Assembly (NCBI GenBank): GCA_014804245.1
Contig: JAAVAE010000015.1
Location: forward strand, 57,678-121,677
Origin: Lachnospiraceae bacterium
GTDB lineage: Bacteria > Bacillota > Clostridia > Lachnospirales > Lachnospiraceae
Length of the DNA stretch: 64,000 nt
Direction: 5' to 3'
Shown here: positions 17,228 to 26,183 of the stretch, in pieces
How positions within the stretch are numbered: position 1 is the first letter of the stretch
How the letters are laid out: every line of letters begins with the position of its first letter
Program-made: the position numbers and the translations under genes
Notes under the pieces: model-generated
Database searches by the model: none
What the model was told of the DNA's origin: nothing
Seen by the model: only the letters and a program-made list of their open reading frames with translations

Positions 17228-17779
17228 TTATTCGGGCTGCGAAGAAATCCCCTCCCCCATATTAGGATGCGTAGCACAATATGCCGCATCTATCACAAAA
17301 ACAAGTAGAAAGACCAGGCACAGCGCCGTCCTCCACTTCTTCGGTATCCTCCGGTACATTTTTTCATAGAAGGGCAAAAACAGGCACACCAGCGCGGTTC
17401 CTCCAAGTCCAAAGGTCACCGTCCCGAGCAGGCAGATTCTTCCGCTGATATTTAAAAAATGCCCGCTGTAATCCCACCATCTTACTCCAAAACGTCTTTC
17501 CAGAAAAAAGCTGGTCAGGTACTCCAGAACCGAGCAGAGTAATGCAGATAAGAAGAACGCCCTCACCGGCTTTTTCCTAAATGAGCGGAATAAAAAGCAA
17601 AGCAAAAGTCCCCCTACACCATAAATGGGCAGATAGGGACCTCTGTATACACCTCTGTTTATAAAAGCATGTTCCGTAAACATGTATAAAATAACTTCCC
17701 AAAGCCATCCGGCAAAGGCAAGGATAAAAAACAGCAACACATAATAATCAAATTCATGGGGCATTTTTTTCTTTTTCAT
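17228..17779 (-). CDS. CmpB-type putative ABC transporter permease family membrane protein
   Basis: 183 residues with about five transmembrane helices. The conserved features of the family are present: an N-terminal FFILAFAGWLWEVILY, then INRGVYRGPYLPIYGVG, SVLEYLTSFFLE and WWDYSGHFLNISGRICLLG. The family is widespread in Firmicutes and annotated as a putative ABC permease, but the role is not established and no ATPase gene accompanies it. It lies 61 bp after the MATE gene and may be read from the same message. Confidence 0.8.
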   Translation of the reverse strand: MKKKKMPHEFDYYVLLFFILAFAGWLWEVILYMFTEHAFINRGVYRGPYLPIYGVGGLLLCFLFRSFRKKPVRAFFLSALLCSVLEYLTSFFLERRFGVRWWDYSGHFLNISGRICLLGTVTFGLGGTALVCLFLPFYEKMYRRIPKKWRTALCLVFLLVFVIDAAYCATHPNMGEGISSQPE

Positions 17780-17840
17780 ATTACTTAGAATGCCCTGACT
17801 GTCTCATTTTCTATACCCATTTTCGTAAAAATGCAGACAT

Positions 17841-19163
17841 CTAACTGCGAATCAGGCTCTTTTCCTTCCACCTGCCGCTTAGCCAGCGCAGGAACATGCA
17901 TACTGCCCTGACACATTCGTCCATTGCCAGACCAATATAAGCGCCTACCACCATCATTCCCAAATGTATTCCAAAAAACCATGTGCCTCCTACTGCACAC
18001 AGATACATGAATACTGCTCCAATTACCGTTGTAAATATAGCGTCTCCGCTGGTTTTTAGAGCATGACCAAAGACTAAATTTGTTGTCCGGCCAATTTCAA
18101 GGAAAATATCCACTGCCAGCAGTTTGCGGACCAGCGTAATCATAACAGGGTCATCTGTGAAAATACGCATCAGCAAACCTGAGGTGAGAGCAAATGAACT
18201 TTCCAGAACGATTGCCACTATGATTCCAATTAATGCCGCCTTCTTTGTTCCTTTATCACATTCTTCATATTCTCCGGCGCCAATCCTCCACCCTGTCAGA
18301 ATCGCATTTGCCTGGGCAAGGGCTGCGCCGGCACAATAGGCAAAATTGGATATCTGTGTAGCATAAGAGCGCGCTGTCACGTTGATACCATCTGCATCCA
18401 TCTGATTTAAGAAACGGATAATCAACATCATTGCAAAATTATATAGTCCCGTTTCCATCGCAGAGGGTAAACCAATACTTACAATTTGTTTCAGCACTAC
18501 TTTATTTGAAATACGCTCCGGATCCTTCCACGCATCCACCAGCCGGCGGGACACCACTACCACAAGCGCAAGGTTCAACATCCTCGAAATCACTGTGGCA
18601 ATTGCCACTCCCATTACCCCCATATGAAACCCAAATAAGAAAATGGAGTTTAAAATTAAATTTATAACATTTCCTGCCATTGTTGCCGCCAACGGCTCTT
18701 TGGTATGTCCAAAAGCTCTGAGATAGCTGGAAAAAATCGGAATCAAGGCATTTAAAATGCAACATCCGCCGACAATCCTCAGATAGACGGCAGCATAGCC
18801 ATGTAACTGCTTGGCCACTCCTACCAGCGCCAGCACCTTTCCTGCAAAACAGAATAAAACGATAGATAAAACTGCACCAATTACCGCATTAAACATCAGT
18901 CCCAGCTGTCTTGCCTGATATGCTACCCCTTTTCGGTCTGCGCCTATGTATTGCGTCATGACGGCAATCATTCCGGAAGATATAATGGAAAACATAATGA
19001 TAAAGATTCCAATATATGTATTTGCCGTTCCCACTGCACCCACCGCCTGATCTCCAACCGAAGACAGCATCATGGTATCTACCATTCCTGCCAACATATG
19101 AAACAAAACTTCCAGACAGATTGGAATGAAAAGTTGCCTTAGCGTTTTTCTTTCGCCCTCCAT
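17841..19163 (-). CDS. MATE-family efflux transporter
   Basis: 440 residues in twelve hydrophobic segments arranged as two six-helix halves. Typical features are PICLEVLFHMLAGMVDTMML near the start, GTANTYIGIFIIMFSI, ISSGMIAVMTQYIGA and the second-half repeat GLPSAMETGLYNFAMML. MATE proteins export cationic drugs or metabolites in exchange for Na+ or H+. The gene is divergent from the PadR/DUF2812 pair, 281 bp apart, and may be one of its targets. Confidence 0.9.
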   Translation of the reverse strand: MEGERKTLRQLFIPICLEVLFHMLAGMVDTMMLSSVGDQAVGAVGTANTYIGIFIIMFSIISSGMIAVMTQYIGADRKGVAYQARQLGLMFNAVIGAVLSIVLFCFAGKVLALVGVAKQLHGYAAVYLRIVGGCCILNALIPIFSSYLRAFGHTKEPLAATMAGNVINLILNSIFLFGFHMGVMGVAIATVISRMLNLALVVVVSRRLVDAWKDPERISNKVVLKQIVSIGLPSAMETGLYNFAMMLIIRFLNQMDADGINVTARSYATQISNFAYCAGAALAQANAILTGWRIGAGEYEECDKGTKKAALIGIIVAIVLESSFALTSGLLMRIFTDDPVMITLVRKLLAVDIFLEIGRTTNLVFGHALKTSGDAIFTTVIGAVFMYLCAVGGTWFFGIHLGMMVVGAYIGLAMDECVRAVCMFLRWLSGRWKEKSLIRS

Positions 19164-19368
19164 GGATCATATGCCTCCATAATTTTATCTATATTGGCAT
19201 TATACTATTTTTTCTCTTCCAATTCTTATAAAATACGCTTATTTTGCTAGCACAAAACTATTATTGATATTGTATTAAAATTATGCTCCCAGCTGCTCAT
19301 AGTAACAGCATTTGCGCATTTCGGCTTTGAACAGTAACTCCGAATTTCCTAATCTGCTGGTAAGTCTC

Positions 19369-19426
19369 TTGACAATCATATAGAGCAGTGCTATACTCAC
19401 TACATCGCAGTTCGATATATCGCAGT
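19369..19426 (+). promoter_or_regulatory. Strong sigma-A promoter and repeated operator-like motif before the padR-like gene
   Basis: TTGACA (19369-19374), 17 bp, TATACT (19392-19397). Over the predicted transcription start lie two direct copies of ATCGCAGT (19404-19411 and 19419-19426), with the palindrome CGATATATCG between and overlapping them. Repression by the PadR-type product of the next gene is likely but inferred. The promoter excludes the upstream in-frame ATG at 19388 as a start. Confidence 0.75.
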
Positions 19427-19444
19427 ATTGAGTGGGGTGACGCA

Positions 19445-19759
19445 ATGGATAGTCATATCAGAAAAGTATACGTCCCAATGACTGAAACAGGTTTCTACAT
19501 TTTGCTGTGTCTGAGAGAAGAAGCACATGGATACAACATTGTCAAAAAAACAGAAAGTTTAACACATGGAGAAATAAAAATCAGTCCCGGAACATTATAT
19601 GGAAGCTTGTCCAAAATGGAAAAGGACGGTCTTATTAAATTTATCAGGGAAGAAGAAAAACGTAAAATATATTGCATTACAGAACTCGGAACACAGGTGC
19701 TCGACCTGGAAATGAAGCGAATTGAACGGTTATACAAAAGTATGCAGGAGGCAAAATAA
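19445..19759 (+). CDS. PadR-family transcriptional regulator
   Basis: 104 residues from ATG at 19445, the only start downstream of the transcription start with an RBS (GGGGTGA). Winged-helix pattern of short PadR proteins: MTETGFYILLCLREEAHGYNIVKK, ISPGTLYGSLSKMEKDGLI (recognition helix), then the wing EEEKRKIYCITELG and a C-terminal dimerisation helix. It probably represses its own operon and possibly the MATE gene, releasing when a toxic compound binds. The DUF2812 gene begins two bases after the stop. Confidence 0.9.
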   Translation: MDSHIRKVYVPMTETGFYILLCLREEAHGYNIVKKTESLTHGEIKISPGTLYGSLSKMEKDGLIKFIREEEKRKIYCITELGTQVLDLEMKRIERLYKSMQEAK

Positions 19760-19760
19760 T

Positions 19761-20309
19761 ATGAGGGATACCAAAACGGAATTAAAATTATTCACAATTC
19801 CAGAGTGGAAGAAAGAAGAGATTTATCTTAGGGAACAGCATAAAAATGGTTGGGAATTTGTAAAAGTGGATTTTATTGGTTTGTATCATTTTAAAAAATG
19901 TGACCCAAAAGATGTTATCTATCAACTAGACTATAACCCTGAAAGTGTCAAGCAAAAAGAGGAATACATTCAAATATTTCGCGATTGCGGTTGGGAATAT
20001 CTGCAAAATTATGTAGGGTACAGTTATTTCCGCAAATCAGCTTCTGATATGGACGGAGAAGAAGAAATATTCTGTGATGACGCCTCCAGACTGGATGTGA
20101 TGAAACAAGTTTTTAAGCAACGAATGCTGCCTCTTTTATGTATTTTCCTTTTGATTATTATTCCAGCAATTCTCATGCGGAGCCAAATAGATACACCTGT
20201 AAACCATGTTCTTATGGTTATATTTGGTATAATGTTTGGTCTATATCTTGTATTGCTCATTAAATTTGCCATTCAATTCTGGAAATATTTTGAATCGATT
20301 CATAAATAA
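19761..20309 (+). CDS. DUF2812-family membrane protein, partner of PadR
   Basis: 182 residues from ATG at 19761, preceded by GCAGGAGG; an earlier in-frame ATG inside the padR-like gene is less likely. Cytoplasmic N-terminal part with the DUF2812 signature (LKLFTIPEWKKEEIYLREQH, GWEFVKVD, DCGWEYLQNYVGYSYFRK), then two transmembrane helices near residues 118-136 and 148-170. PadR plus DUF2812 is a recurrent two-gene unit in Firmicutes; the function is thought to be regulatory or sensory but is not defined. Confidence 0.85.
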   Translation: MRDTKTELKLFTIPEWKKEEIYLREQHKNGWEFVKVDFIGLYHFKKCDPKDVIYQLDYNPESVKQKEEYIQIFRDCGWEYLQNYVGYSYFRKSASDMDGEEEIFCDDASRLDVMKQVFKQRMLPLLCIFLLIIIPAILMRSQIDTPVNHVLMVIFGIMFGLYLVLLIKFAIQFWKYFESIHK

Positions 20310-20386
20310 AAGGTAAAAAAGATTCATCATTTTAAGCAAGCGGCTTTTCAGAATTTAGGGCTATCTGTAAAACTTTTATTTTTTAT

Positions 20387-20415
20387 TTGACAACTATCCA
20401 TCAGTCGATTATAAT
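20387..20415 (+). promoter_or_regulatory. Sigma-A promoter of the T-box/tyrS transcript
   Basis: TTGACA (20387-20392), 17 bp, TATAAT (20410-20415). It gives a transcript starting near 20422, about 40 bases before the T-box stem I and about 390 before the tyrS start. Confidence 0.85.
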
Positions 20416-20464
20416 TACAACTAATTTCATACAAGTGATTGAATTTAAAAGCAATGATAAGAAG

Positions 20465-20723
20465 AAGTAGCATAAAGTGAAACATACAGAAAGCAGCCGG
20501 TTGATGAGAGGCGCATGAGAAGCTATATGTGAATACATCTTTGAGCTTCGCACCAAATAATCTTATGATTTAGTAGGCTGCGACGGTTCCTGCATCCGTT
20601 AACATGCTAGAGTATAAGCCCAGGCGGGTCGTACTCGAAGAGGTAAGCAGCGTGAGCTGTTTATGAACATTAGGTGGTATCACGAGATTTGACTCTCGTC
20701 CTATTGAAGGACGGGAGTTTTTT
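20465..20723 (+). ncRNA. T-box riboswitch with intrinsic terminator controlling tyrS
   Basis: Stem I is closed by GCAGCC (20493-20498) and GGCTGC (20576-20581). The conserved T-box TTAGGTGGTATCACG (20671-20685) holds TGGT, whose last base can pair with the A discriminator of tRNA-Tyr. The terminator is CTCTCGTCC / GGACGGGAG (20693-20717) followed by six T. Uncharged tRNA-Tyr should stabilise the antiterminator and allow reading into tyrS. I could not fix the specifier codon with certainty; TAT at 20564 is a candidate. Confidence 0.9.
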
Positions 20724-20726
20724 ATT

Positions 20727-20764
20727 ACAATAAGCTGACTCGCGAAGCGTGGCAGCGTTTGTTT
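20727..20764 (+). repeat. 38-bp terminator-trailing hairpin repeat, copy 1
   Basis: ACAATAAGC, then a small hairpin with GCTG / CAGC ends around CGCGAAGCG, ending GCGTTTGTTT. It begins three bases after the T-run of the T-box terminator. Related copies are at 26184-26221 and 53490-53527, both on the minus strand and both directly behind a terminator. Confidence 0.85.
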
Positions 20765-20808
20765 GTCTTGGAACAAGACAGCACTTTATATCAAGGAGGA
20801 AAAACAAA

Positions 20809-22041
20809 ATGACAGCCAATGAAACTATTTTAAGGCAGGAAGTCAACCGTCAGATGCGTATTATCCTAAAAGGCGCCGCACAACTTATCGGGGAAGAAGA
20901 TCTAAGGGCAAAACTAGAATGTTCAATCCGAACAGATAAGCCCCTCATCGTCAAGCTGGGACTCGACCCCAGCGCTCCGGACATTCACTTAGGTCACGCA
21001 GTAGTTCTTCGCAAATTGAAGCAACTACAGGATTTAGGACACCATATCGTAATCATCATCGGCGACTTTACCGGACGCATCGGTGACCCAACCGGAAAAT
21101 CAAAGGGACGCAAAGCTCTTTCCGACAGCGAAATTCTGATCAATGCACAGACCTACCAGGAACAGGTTTTCCGCGTGCTCGACAAGGATAAAACAGAAGT
21201 CCGCTATAACGGAGAATGGCTGGAACTTTTAAACATGGAGGAAATACTAAAACTTGCCGCCAGTACTACCGTTGCCAGAATGCTGGAGCGGGATGATTTC
21301 CAGAACCGCTACTCCCACAATATCCCTATCGGTCTGCATGAATTCTTTTACCCTCTCATGCAGGCTTACGATTCCGTTGCAATAAAAGCGGATATTGAAC
21401 TTGGCGGCACCGACCAGACCTTCAACATCCTAATGGGACGCTCCCTTCAAAAATCCTTAAATCAAGAGCCCCAGGCAGCACTCTTCATGCCCATATTAGA
21501 AGGACTTGACGGTGTGGAGAAAATGAGCAAAAGCCTTGGAAATTACATTGGCGTACAGGAAGAGGCAAATATCATGTTCAAAAAAATCATGGAAGTCCCT
21601 GACTCTCTCATCATCAGATACTTTGAACTGGCAACCGATATTTTGCCGGATGAACTGGATAAAATAAAAGCCTCCCTTGATAACGGCTGTAATCCCAAAG
21701 ACTGCAAACTGCTTCTGGCACGCACCATAACCGCCTTATACCACACCCCTGACGAAACCGCTGCCGCCGAAGAATTTTTCCGCCAGGCATTTACCAATAA
21801 GGGAATACCAGAAGAAGCTCCCGCACTTCCAATCCCCTCCGGAAAAGACAGCCTGCTGCAAGCAGTTCCTCTCCTTGTGCAAAACGGCTTTACGGCAAGC
21901 AGCAATGAATTCCGCCGCCTGCTCTCCCAGGGCGGCATCTCCTTAAACGGGGAAAAAATCACCTCCCTGGATACCGCTATCGTCAACGGTGATGTGCTGA
22001 AAATTGGGAAAAAGAAGTTTGTCAGATTCGTATCTGCATAA
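20809..22041 (+). CDS. tyrS: Tyrosyl-tRNA synthetase
   Basis: 410 residues from ATG at 20809, chosen for the RBS AAGGAGGA eight bases upstream; the longer reading frame from 20749 runs through the repeat element and lacks an RBS. Class I synthetase motifs: LGLDPSAPDIHLGHAVVLRK (HIGH-type), GGTDQTFNILMGR, and KMSKS in VEKMSKSLGNYIG. The C-terminal S4-like RNA-binding part includes EFRRLLSQGGISLNGEKI. It charges tRNA-Tyr in the cytoplasm; T-box control upstream agrees with the identity. Confidence 0.97.
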   Translation: MTANETILRQEVNRQMRIILKGAAQLIGEEDLRAKLECSIRTDKPLIVKLGLDPSAPDIHLGHAVVLRKLKQLQDLGHHIVIIIGDFTGRIGDPTGKSKGRKALSDSEILINAQTYQEQVFRVLDKDKTEVRYNGEWLELLNMEEILKLAASTTVARMLERDDFQNRYSHNIPIGLHEFFYPLMQAYDSVAIKADIELGGTDQTFNILMGRSLQKSLNQEPQAALFMPILEGLDGVEKMSKSLGNYIGVQEEANIMFKKIMEVPDSLIIRYFELATDILPDELDKIKASLDNGCNPKDCKLLLARTITALYHTPDETAAAEEFFRQAFTNKGIPEEAPALPIPSGKDSLLQAVPLLVQNGFTASSNEFRRLLSQGGISLNGEKITSLDTAIVNGDVLKIGKKKFVRFVSA

Positions 22042-22073
22042 ATCCCCTTTTCTCCTCCATTCATTATCAACCG

Positions 22074-22967
22074 CTATTCTGTACCAAGCTTGCGATACTC
22101 CCGGGGTGTCGTGTTATAAAAGCGTTTGAACATTTTTGCAAAATTGCTGGGACTGTCAAATCCGCACAACCCCGCAATTTCTGAGATGCTGCTGGCAGGA
22201 TTTTGCAAAAGCAAATCTGCTCCCCGCATGATTCTGTATTTCAGCAAATATTGCATAGGCGAAAGCTGGATGGTCCTCTGGAAACAGCGCAGGCATTCTC
22301 TTTCGCCTATACCCGCTACTTTGGCAATTTCCGTCAGACTTATGTTTTCTGCAAAATGATTGTGAATATAATCCAGCATTTTGGTCGTGCGCAGATGATC
22401 CTGATGGGGTCTCTTATCCTCCACCCTTATCTCAGACTCAAACTGCTGATATAAGAAAAGACATATGCGGGACAAATTTTCCCTGACAGCAAATTCAAAT
22501 CCCGACACGTCTGATCTCAATGTATCAAACGCACTTATAAAAGCTGATACCTGCTCTTTATGCTCCTCCGCTCTTAATAAGAAGCCGTCAGGCGATGCGT
22601 CAATCAGAGGCAGTATATACTTTTGCGCAAACACAGATTCCCTGCTCCCCGTAATCAGTGTTGGAGCAAAGACCAGAGACTGCAGTTCGCATGTGAAAAC
22701 AGCTTCCGCATAATGAAGCACATTAGAATTGATGATAAAACAGTCTCCCTCTTCCAATACATAAGTTTTTCCCGGTATCTGCAATTTTAATTTTCCCTTT
22801 TTCGAATGCGCAATCTCCAACTCTTCATGCCAATGCCATGGAACAATATACTTCGGCTGGCTTGTATAAATTTCCGAATACCCTGCGCAAGGGAATTCCA
22901 GTGAACCATGTGCCCGTAACTCTTTGTAGTCACGATTGACACTCACACCGCATTTTTGCAATCCCAT
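22074..22967 (-). CDS. AraC-family transcriptional regulator with N-terminal cupin
   Basis: 297 residues. An N-terminal cupin-like sensor (VPWHWHEELEIAHSKKGKL, EEGDCFIINSNVLHYAE) is followed by two HTH motifs in the C-terminal hundred residues (HFAENISLTEIAKVAGIGER, ISEIAGLCGFDSPSNFAKMF, ending FYNTTPREYRK). Such proteins usually activate catabolic or transport genes upon binding a small sugar-like ligand. It is divergent from an MFS transporter and a PHP-domain gene with 153 bp between, and those two are its likely targets. RBS GAGGAAAT supports the start. Confidence 0.9.
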   Translation of the reverse strand: MGLQKCGVSVNRDYKELRAHGSLEFPCAGYSEIYTSQPKYIVPWHWHEELEIAHSKKGKLKLQIPGKTYVLEEGDCFIINSNVLHYAEAVFTCELQSLVFAPTLITGSRESVFAQKYILPLIDASPDGFLLRAEEHKEQVSAFISAFDTLRSDVSGFEFAVRENLSRICLFLYQQFESEIRVEDKRPHQDHLRTTKMLDYIHNHFAENISLTEIAKVAGIGERECLRCFQRTIQLSPMQYLLKYRIMRGADLLLQNPASSISEIAGLCGFDSPSNFAKMFKRFYNTTPREYRKLGTE

Positions 22968-23120
22968 TTTTATTTCCTCATCTTTCCCGAATGAGTTCTT
23001 CCATTCTGTCGTTTTTATTATATTATATGTCCAAAATCAAGTTGCATCAATCCTAATATGGCGGTATTCTTATAGCAACATCACATGTTTTGCGAATGAT
23101 ACGCAAAGGAGGAAAATAAA

Positions 23121-24302
23121 GTGTTTCAGTTATTACTAGCAATTATCTATCTTGCATTTATCAGTCTGGGGCTGCCCGACTCCCTTTTAGGTTCGGCATG
23201 GCCCGTCATGTATCAGGAATTAAACGTTTCCGTTTCTTATGCCGGAGGCATTTCAATGATTATCGCTCTGGGAACAATCATTTCCAGTTTGCTGAGTGAC
23301 CGCCTGACAAGAAAATTCGGGACAGGACTGGTTACTGCTGTCAGTGTACTCATGACAGCCGCTGCTCTTTTCGGCTTTTCTTTAAGCCACTCCTTCTGGC
23401 TATTATGTATATGGGCAATTCCTTACGGTCTGGGTGCAGGAAGTGTGGATGCTTCCCTGAATAACTATGTAGCGCTTCACTATGCAAGCAGGCATATGAG
23501 CTGGCTGCACTGCATGTGGGGAGTCGGCGCTTCTCTTGGACCATATATTATGGGATTTGCTTTGACAAATGGGCAGGGATGGAATATGGGCTATCGCTAT
23601 ATTTCCATTTTGCAGATTGTCCTGACCTGCGTTCTGCTGCTCAGCCTTCCACTGTGGCAGAAGCGCACGCTTAAGGCTTCTGATACAGATCATGCCTCAG
23701 ATACCGACAAACCGCTTTCCCTAGGCGCCATCCTGAAAATTCCCGGCGCAAAGGAAGTAATGATCACTTTTTTCTGCTACTGTGCTCTGGAGCAGACTGC
23801 CGGCTTATGGATCAGCAGTTATCTTGTCCTTCATAAAAATCTGCCTACCGAGACGGCTGCCTCCTTTGCCGGATGGTTCTTTATTGGAATCACGATTGGC
23901 AGAGCCCTAAGCGGCTTTCTCACCATGAAGCTGAATGATACACAAATGGTTCGTTTAGGACAAAGTATTATTTTGGCAGGCTGCCTCGTTTTGCTGCTGC
24001 CTTTAGGCAGTGAGATTTCTTTTGTCGGTCTGGTTTTGATCGGTCTGGGATGTGCACCCATCTATCCCTGCATCATTCACTCCACACCGGCACATTTCGG
24101 CGCAGATAAATCCCAGGCCATCATCGGAGTACAAATGGCCTTTGCCTATATCGGCACCTGCCTGATGCCTCCGCTGTTCGGTCTTATTGCAAACCATATC
24201 AGCATTACATTATTTCCGATATACCTATTATTAATCTTGATCTTAATGTTCATCATGCACGAAGCGTTACTGAGAAAATGCACAAACAGGAGGATTTTAT
24301 GA
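23121..24302 (+). CDS. MFS transporter
   Basis: 393 residues, twelve hydrophobic helices. Start is GTG at 23121 with AAAGGAGG nine bases upstream. The loop motif between helices 2 and 3, LLSDRLTRKFGTGLV, fits the MFS signature, and GLPDSLLGSAWPVM in helix 1 resembles the sugar-transport FucP/YbjJ-like branch. Its TGA overlaps the ATG of the PHP-domain gene (ATGA at 24299-24302), so the two products are coupled. The substrate is probably a sugar or sugar derivative, judged only by the AraC context. Confidence 0.88.
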   Translation: MFQLLLAIIYLAFISLGLPDSLLGSAWPVMYQELNVSVSYAGGISMIIALGTIISSLLSDRLTRKFGTGLVTAVSVLMTAAALFGFSLSHSFWLLCIWAIPYGLGAGSVDASLNNYVALHYASRHMSWLHCMWGVGASLGPYIMGFALTNGQGWNMGYRYISILQIVLTCVLLLSLPLWQKRTLKASDTDHASDTDKPLSLGAILKIPGAKEVMITFFCYCALEQTAGLWISSYLVLHKNLPTETAASFAGWFFIGITIGRALSGFLTMKLNDTQMVRLGQSIILAGCLVLLLPLGSEISFVGLVLIGLGCAPIYPCIIHSTPAHFGADKSQAIIGVQMAFAYIGTCLMPPLFGLIANHISITLFPIYLLLILILMFIMHEALLRKCTNRRIL

Positions 24303-25210
24303 CCGACTTACATATGCACAGTTTCTATAGCGAAGATGGAGAGTTTTCACCTGCTGTTCTGGTAGAAAAATGCGCCGCACTGAATATTAAAAGGATGTCC
24401 ATTACTGACCACAATTGTGTGCGGGCTAATTTCGAAGCTGAAAGTTTGGCAGATAAAAAGGGAATTGCATACCTTCCAGGCATTGAGATTGACTGCGTTC
24501 ATGAAAACAATGGCTTTCATATATTAGGATATGGAATTGATTATCGTAGTGCGGATTTTGAAATGATTGAAAAAAATATCCGTTCCCAAAGCTTTGAAGC
24601 ATCTCTCAAGATGCTTGAAAAGACACAGTCGCTCGGTTTTCATGTGACCGAAAATGATATGTGGAATCTATCTAAAAATTCCTATTGGTCTGAAACCTGG
24701 ACCGGAGAAATGTTTGCAGAAGTGCTGCTTACCAATTCTGCATATAAAGACCATCCCCTGCTTGCACCATACCGCAGCGGCGGAGCAAGAGGAGATAATC
24801 CTTATGTGAATTTTTACTGGGACTTTTATGCGCCGGGCAAACCCTGCCACGCCACAATGCACTATCCCCAAATGCAGGAAGTCATTGACCTGATCCACAA
24901 TAATCATGGTTTTGCTGTACTTGCCCATCCGGGCGTCAATTTAAAAGACCGACAGCATCTTCTCCCGGAAATCATACGCCTTGGAATTGACGGAATCGAG
25001 GCGTTCTCCAGCTATCATCTGCCTGATCAGGCTGCCGGCTTTTGCACTGTAGCAGAGCAATATCAGCTCTTCATCACTTGCGGCAGCGATTTTCATGGAA
25101 AGACCAAACCAGCCATTGAGATTGGAACTCACGGCTGTACCATTTCCGATGAAAGTCTGCCACACATTATTTATAACGGAAAGTCCATACAAGAACAGGT
25201 ACCAGAATAA
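24299..25210 (+). CDS. PHP-domain phosphoesterase
   Basis: 303 residues from ATG at 24299, preceded by AGGAGGA. Metal-binding PHP motifs: DLHMHSFYSEDGEFSP, MSITDHNCV, PGIEIDC, AVLAHPGVN, and TCGSDFHGK near the end. The family hydrolyses phosphoester bonds with two or three metal ions; relatives are nucleoside 3',5'-bisphosphate phosphatases. It is translationally coupled to the MFS gene. The last 44 bp overlap the end of the convergent merR-like gene. Confidence 0.88.
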   Translation: MTDLHMHSFYSEDGEFSPAVLVEKCAALNIKRMSITDHNCVRANFEAESLADKKGIAYLPGIEIDCVHENNGFHILGYGIDYRSADFEMIEKNIRSQSFEASLKMLEKTQSLGFHVTENDMWNLSKNSYWSETWTGEMFAEVLLTNSAYKDHPLLAPYRSGGARGDNPYVNFYWDFYAPGKPCHATMHYPQMQEVIDLIHNNHGFAVLAHPGVNLKDRQHLLPEIIRLGIDGIEAFSSYHLPDQAAGFCTVAEQYQLFITCGSDFHGKTKPAIEIGTHGCTISDESLPHIIYNGKSIQEQVPE

Positions 25211-26006
25211 CCGCCATAAGAAGACACATCCATAGGCTCTCACCAGTCGGAACTCTGGTAAGTACAATAAATAGAACCAGCATGATGGCAAGCATACTAC
25301 TGGAAATAAACCTGTAAATTTTTCTCTTTCCCTGCGAAATGCTGCCATCTTCCACCATCTCGGGATGCGTCATAGTGCAATGTATCACCGCACCAAAACG
25401 CCCTATGACGCGCTCTGCCGTGTACTCCACACCATCGATTTCAAAAACCGGATACATTCCTTTCTTCCTGATTACCAGATTCACCTCATTTTCATCTGCA
25501 TATGCCAGAAGTGCGTCTGTAAATTCTTGGGGATTCATGACCACGGTATCCGGTCTGAATGTAAAGGTCCGTATTGCCTCCTCTTTCTTCACCTGCTTAT
25601 AATCATTTAAAATTGACATGAAAATTCCTCCCTTCTTCTTCTCCATCTCATCCATCTTAAGAAGCACCGCGTCTGCATCCAGCGTTTTAAGTTCTTCATG
25701 ACGCAAATCCTTACAGATGCTGATACACGACTCCAGTTCACTCTTCCTTTCCAGCAGACTGTCCAAATGCATTTGAATCGCCTGATCAAAGGGAGTTTCT
25801 TCATCCATAATCTTCCGAATATCTTCTATCGGCATATCCAGCTTCCGCAACACCTTAATAATCTGAAGCATTTTCACATCTTCCTGTGTATACTCCCGAT
25901 AATTGTTCATTTCATTTCTTGCCGGATGGAGTAGTCCCTTTTTTTCATAGAAGCGAATATTCTGTTTGCTGATACCCGTCATGCTTTCCAGTTCATTAAT
26001 ATTCAC
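25167..26006 (-). CDS. MerR-family regulator with C-terminal membrane anchor
   Basis: 279 residues from GTG at 26006 with AAGGAGGA upstream. N-terminal MerR winged helix (ELESMTGISKQNIRFYEKKG, HPARNEMNNYREYTQEDVK) and coiled-coil dimer helix (about 80-125) are clear. The next region (about 130-225) is a mixed alpha/beta domain I do not recognise. The protein ends in two hydrophobic helices (MLAIMLVLFIVLTRVPTG and MCLLMAVILVPVLVWTF), so the regulator is probably held at the membrane, which is unusual for MerR proteins. The promoter upstream has a 19-bp spacer as in classical MerR targets, pointing to autoregulation. Confidence 0.85.
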   Translation of the reverse strand: MNINELESMTGISKQNIRFYEKKGLLHPARNEMNNYREYTQEDVKMLQIIKVLRKLDMPIEDIRKIMDEETPFDQAIQMHLDSLLERKSELESCISICKDLRHEELKTLDADAVLLKMDEMEKKKGGIFMSILNDYKQVKKEEAIRTFTFRPDTVVMNPQEFTDALLAYADENEVNLVIRKKGMYPVFEIDGVEYTAERVIGRFGAVIHCTMTHPEMVEDGSISQGKRKIYRFISSSMLAIMLVLFIVLTRVPTGESLWMCLLMAVILVPVLVWTFRYK

Positions 26007-26036
26007 TGCAACATCCTCCTTGCTTCTTTTGAGTAG

Positions 26037-26067
26037 AGTATATGGGTTATAGTTGGTATAAGGTCAA
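26037..26067 (-). promoter_or_regulatory. MerR-type promoter with 19-bp spacer
   Basis: Minus strand: TTGACC (26067-26062), 19 bp, TATACT (26042-26037). The spacer contains the inverted repeat TTATA-CCAAC-TATAA. An over-long spacer with a dyad inside is the hallmark of promoters untwisted by MerR proteins, and the gene read from it encodes one. Confidence 0.75.
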
Positions 26068-26183
26068 GAAATATTTCATGTTTTATGCATTTCTCTTGCT
26101 GTTTATTTTATCACAATTATTGCCGTGAGTAATTATGATATTCCACACCTAAAATTTATATTGCAATGCTGTTCTGCAGTTAT

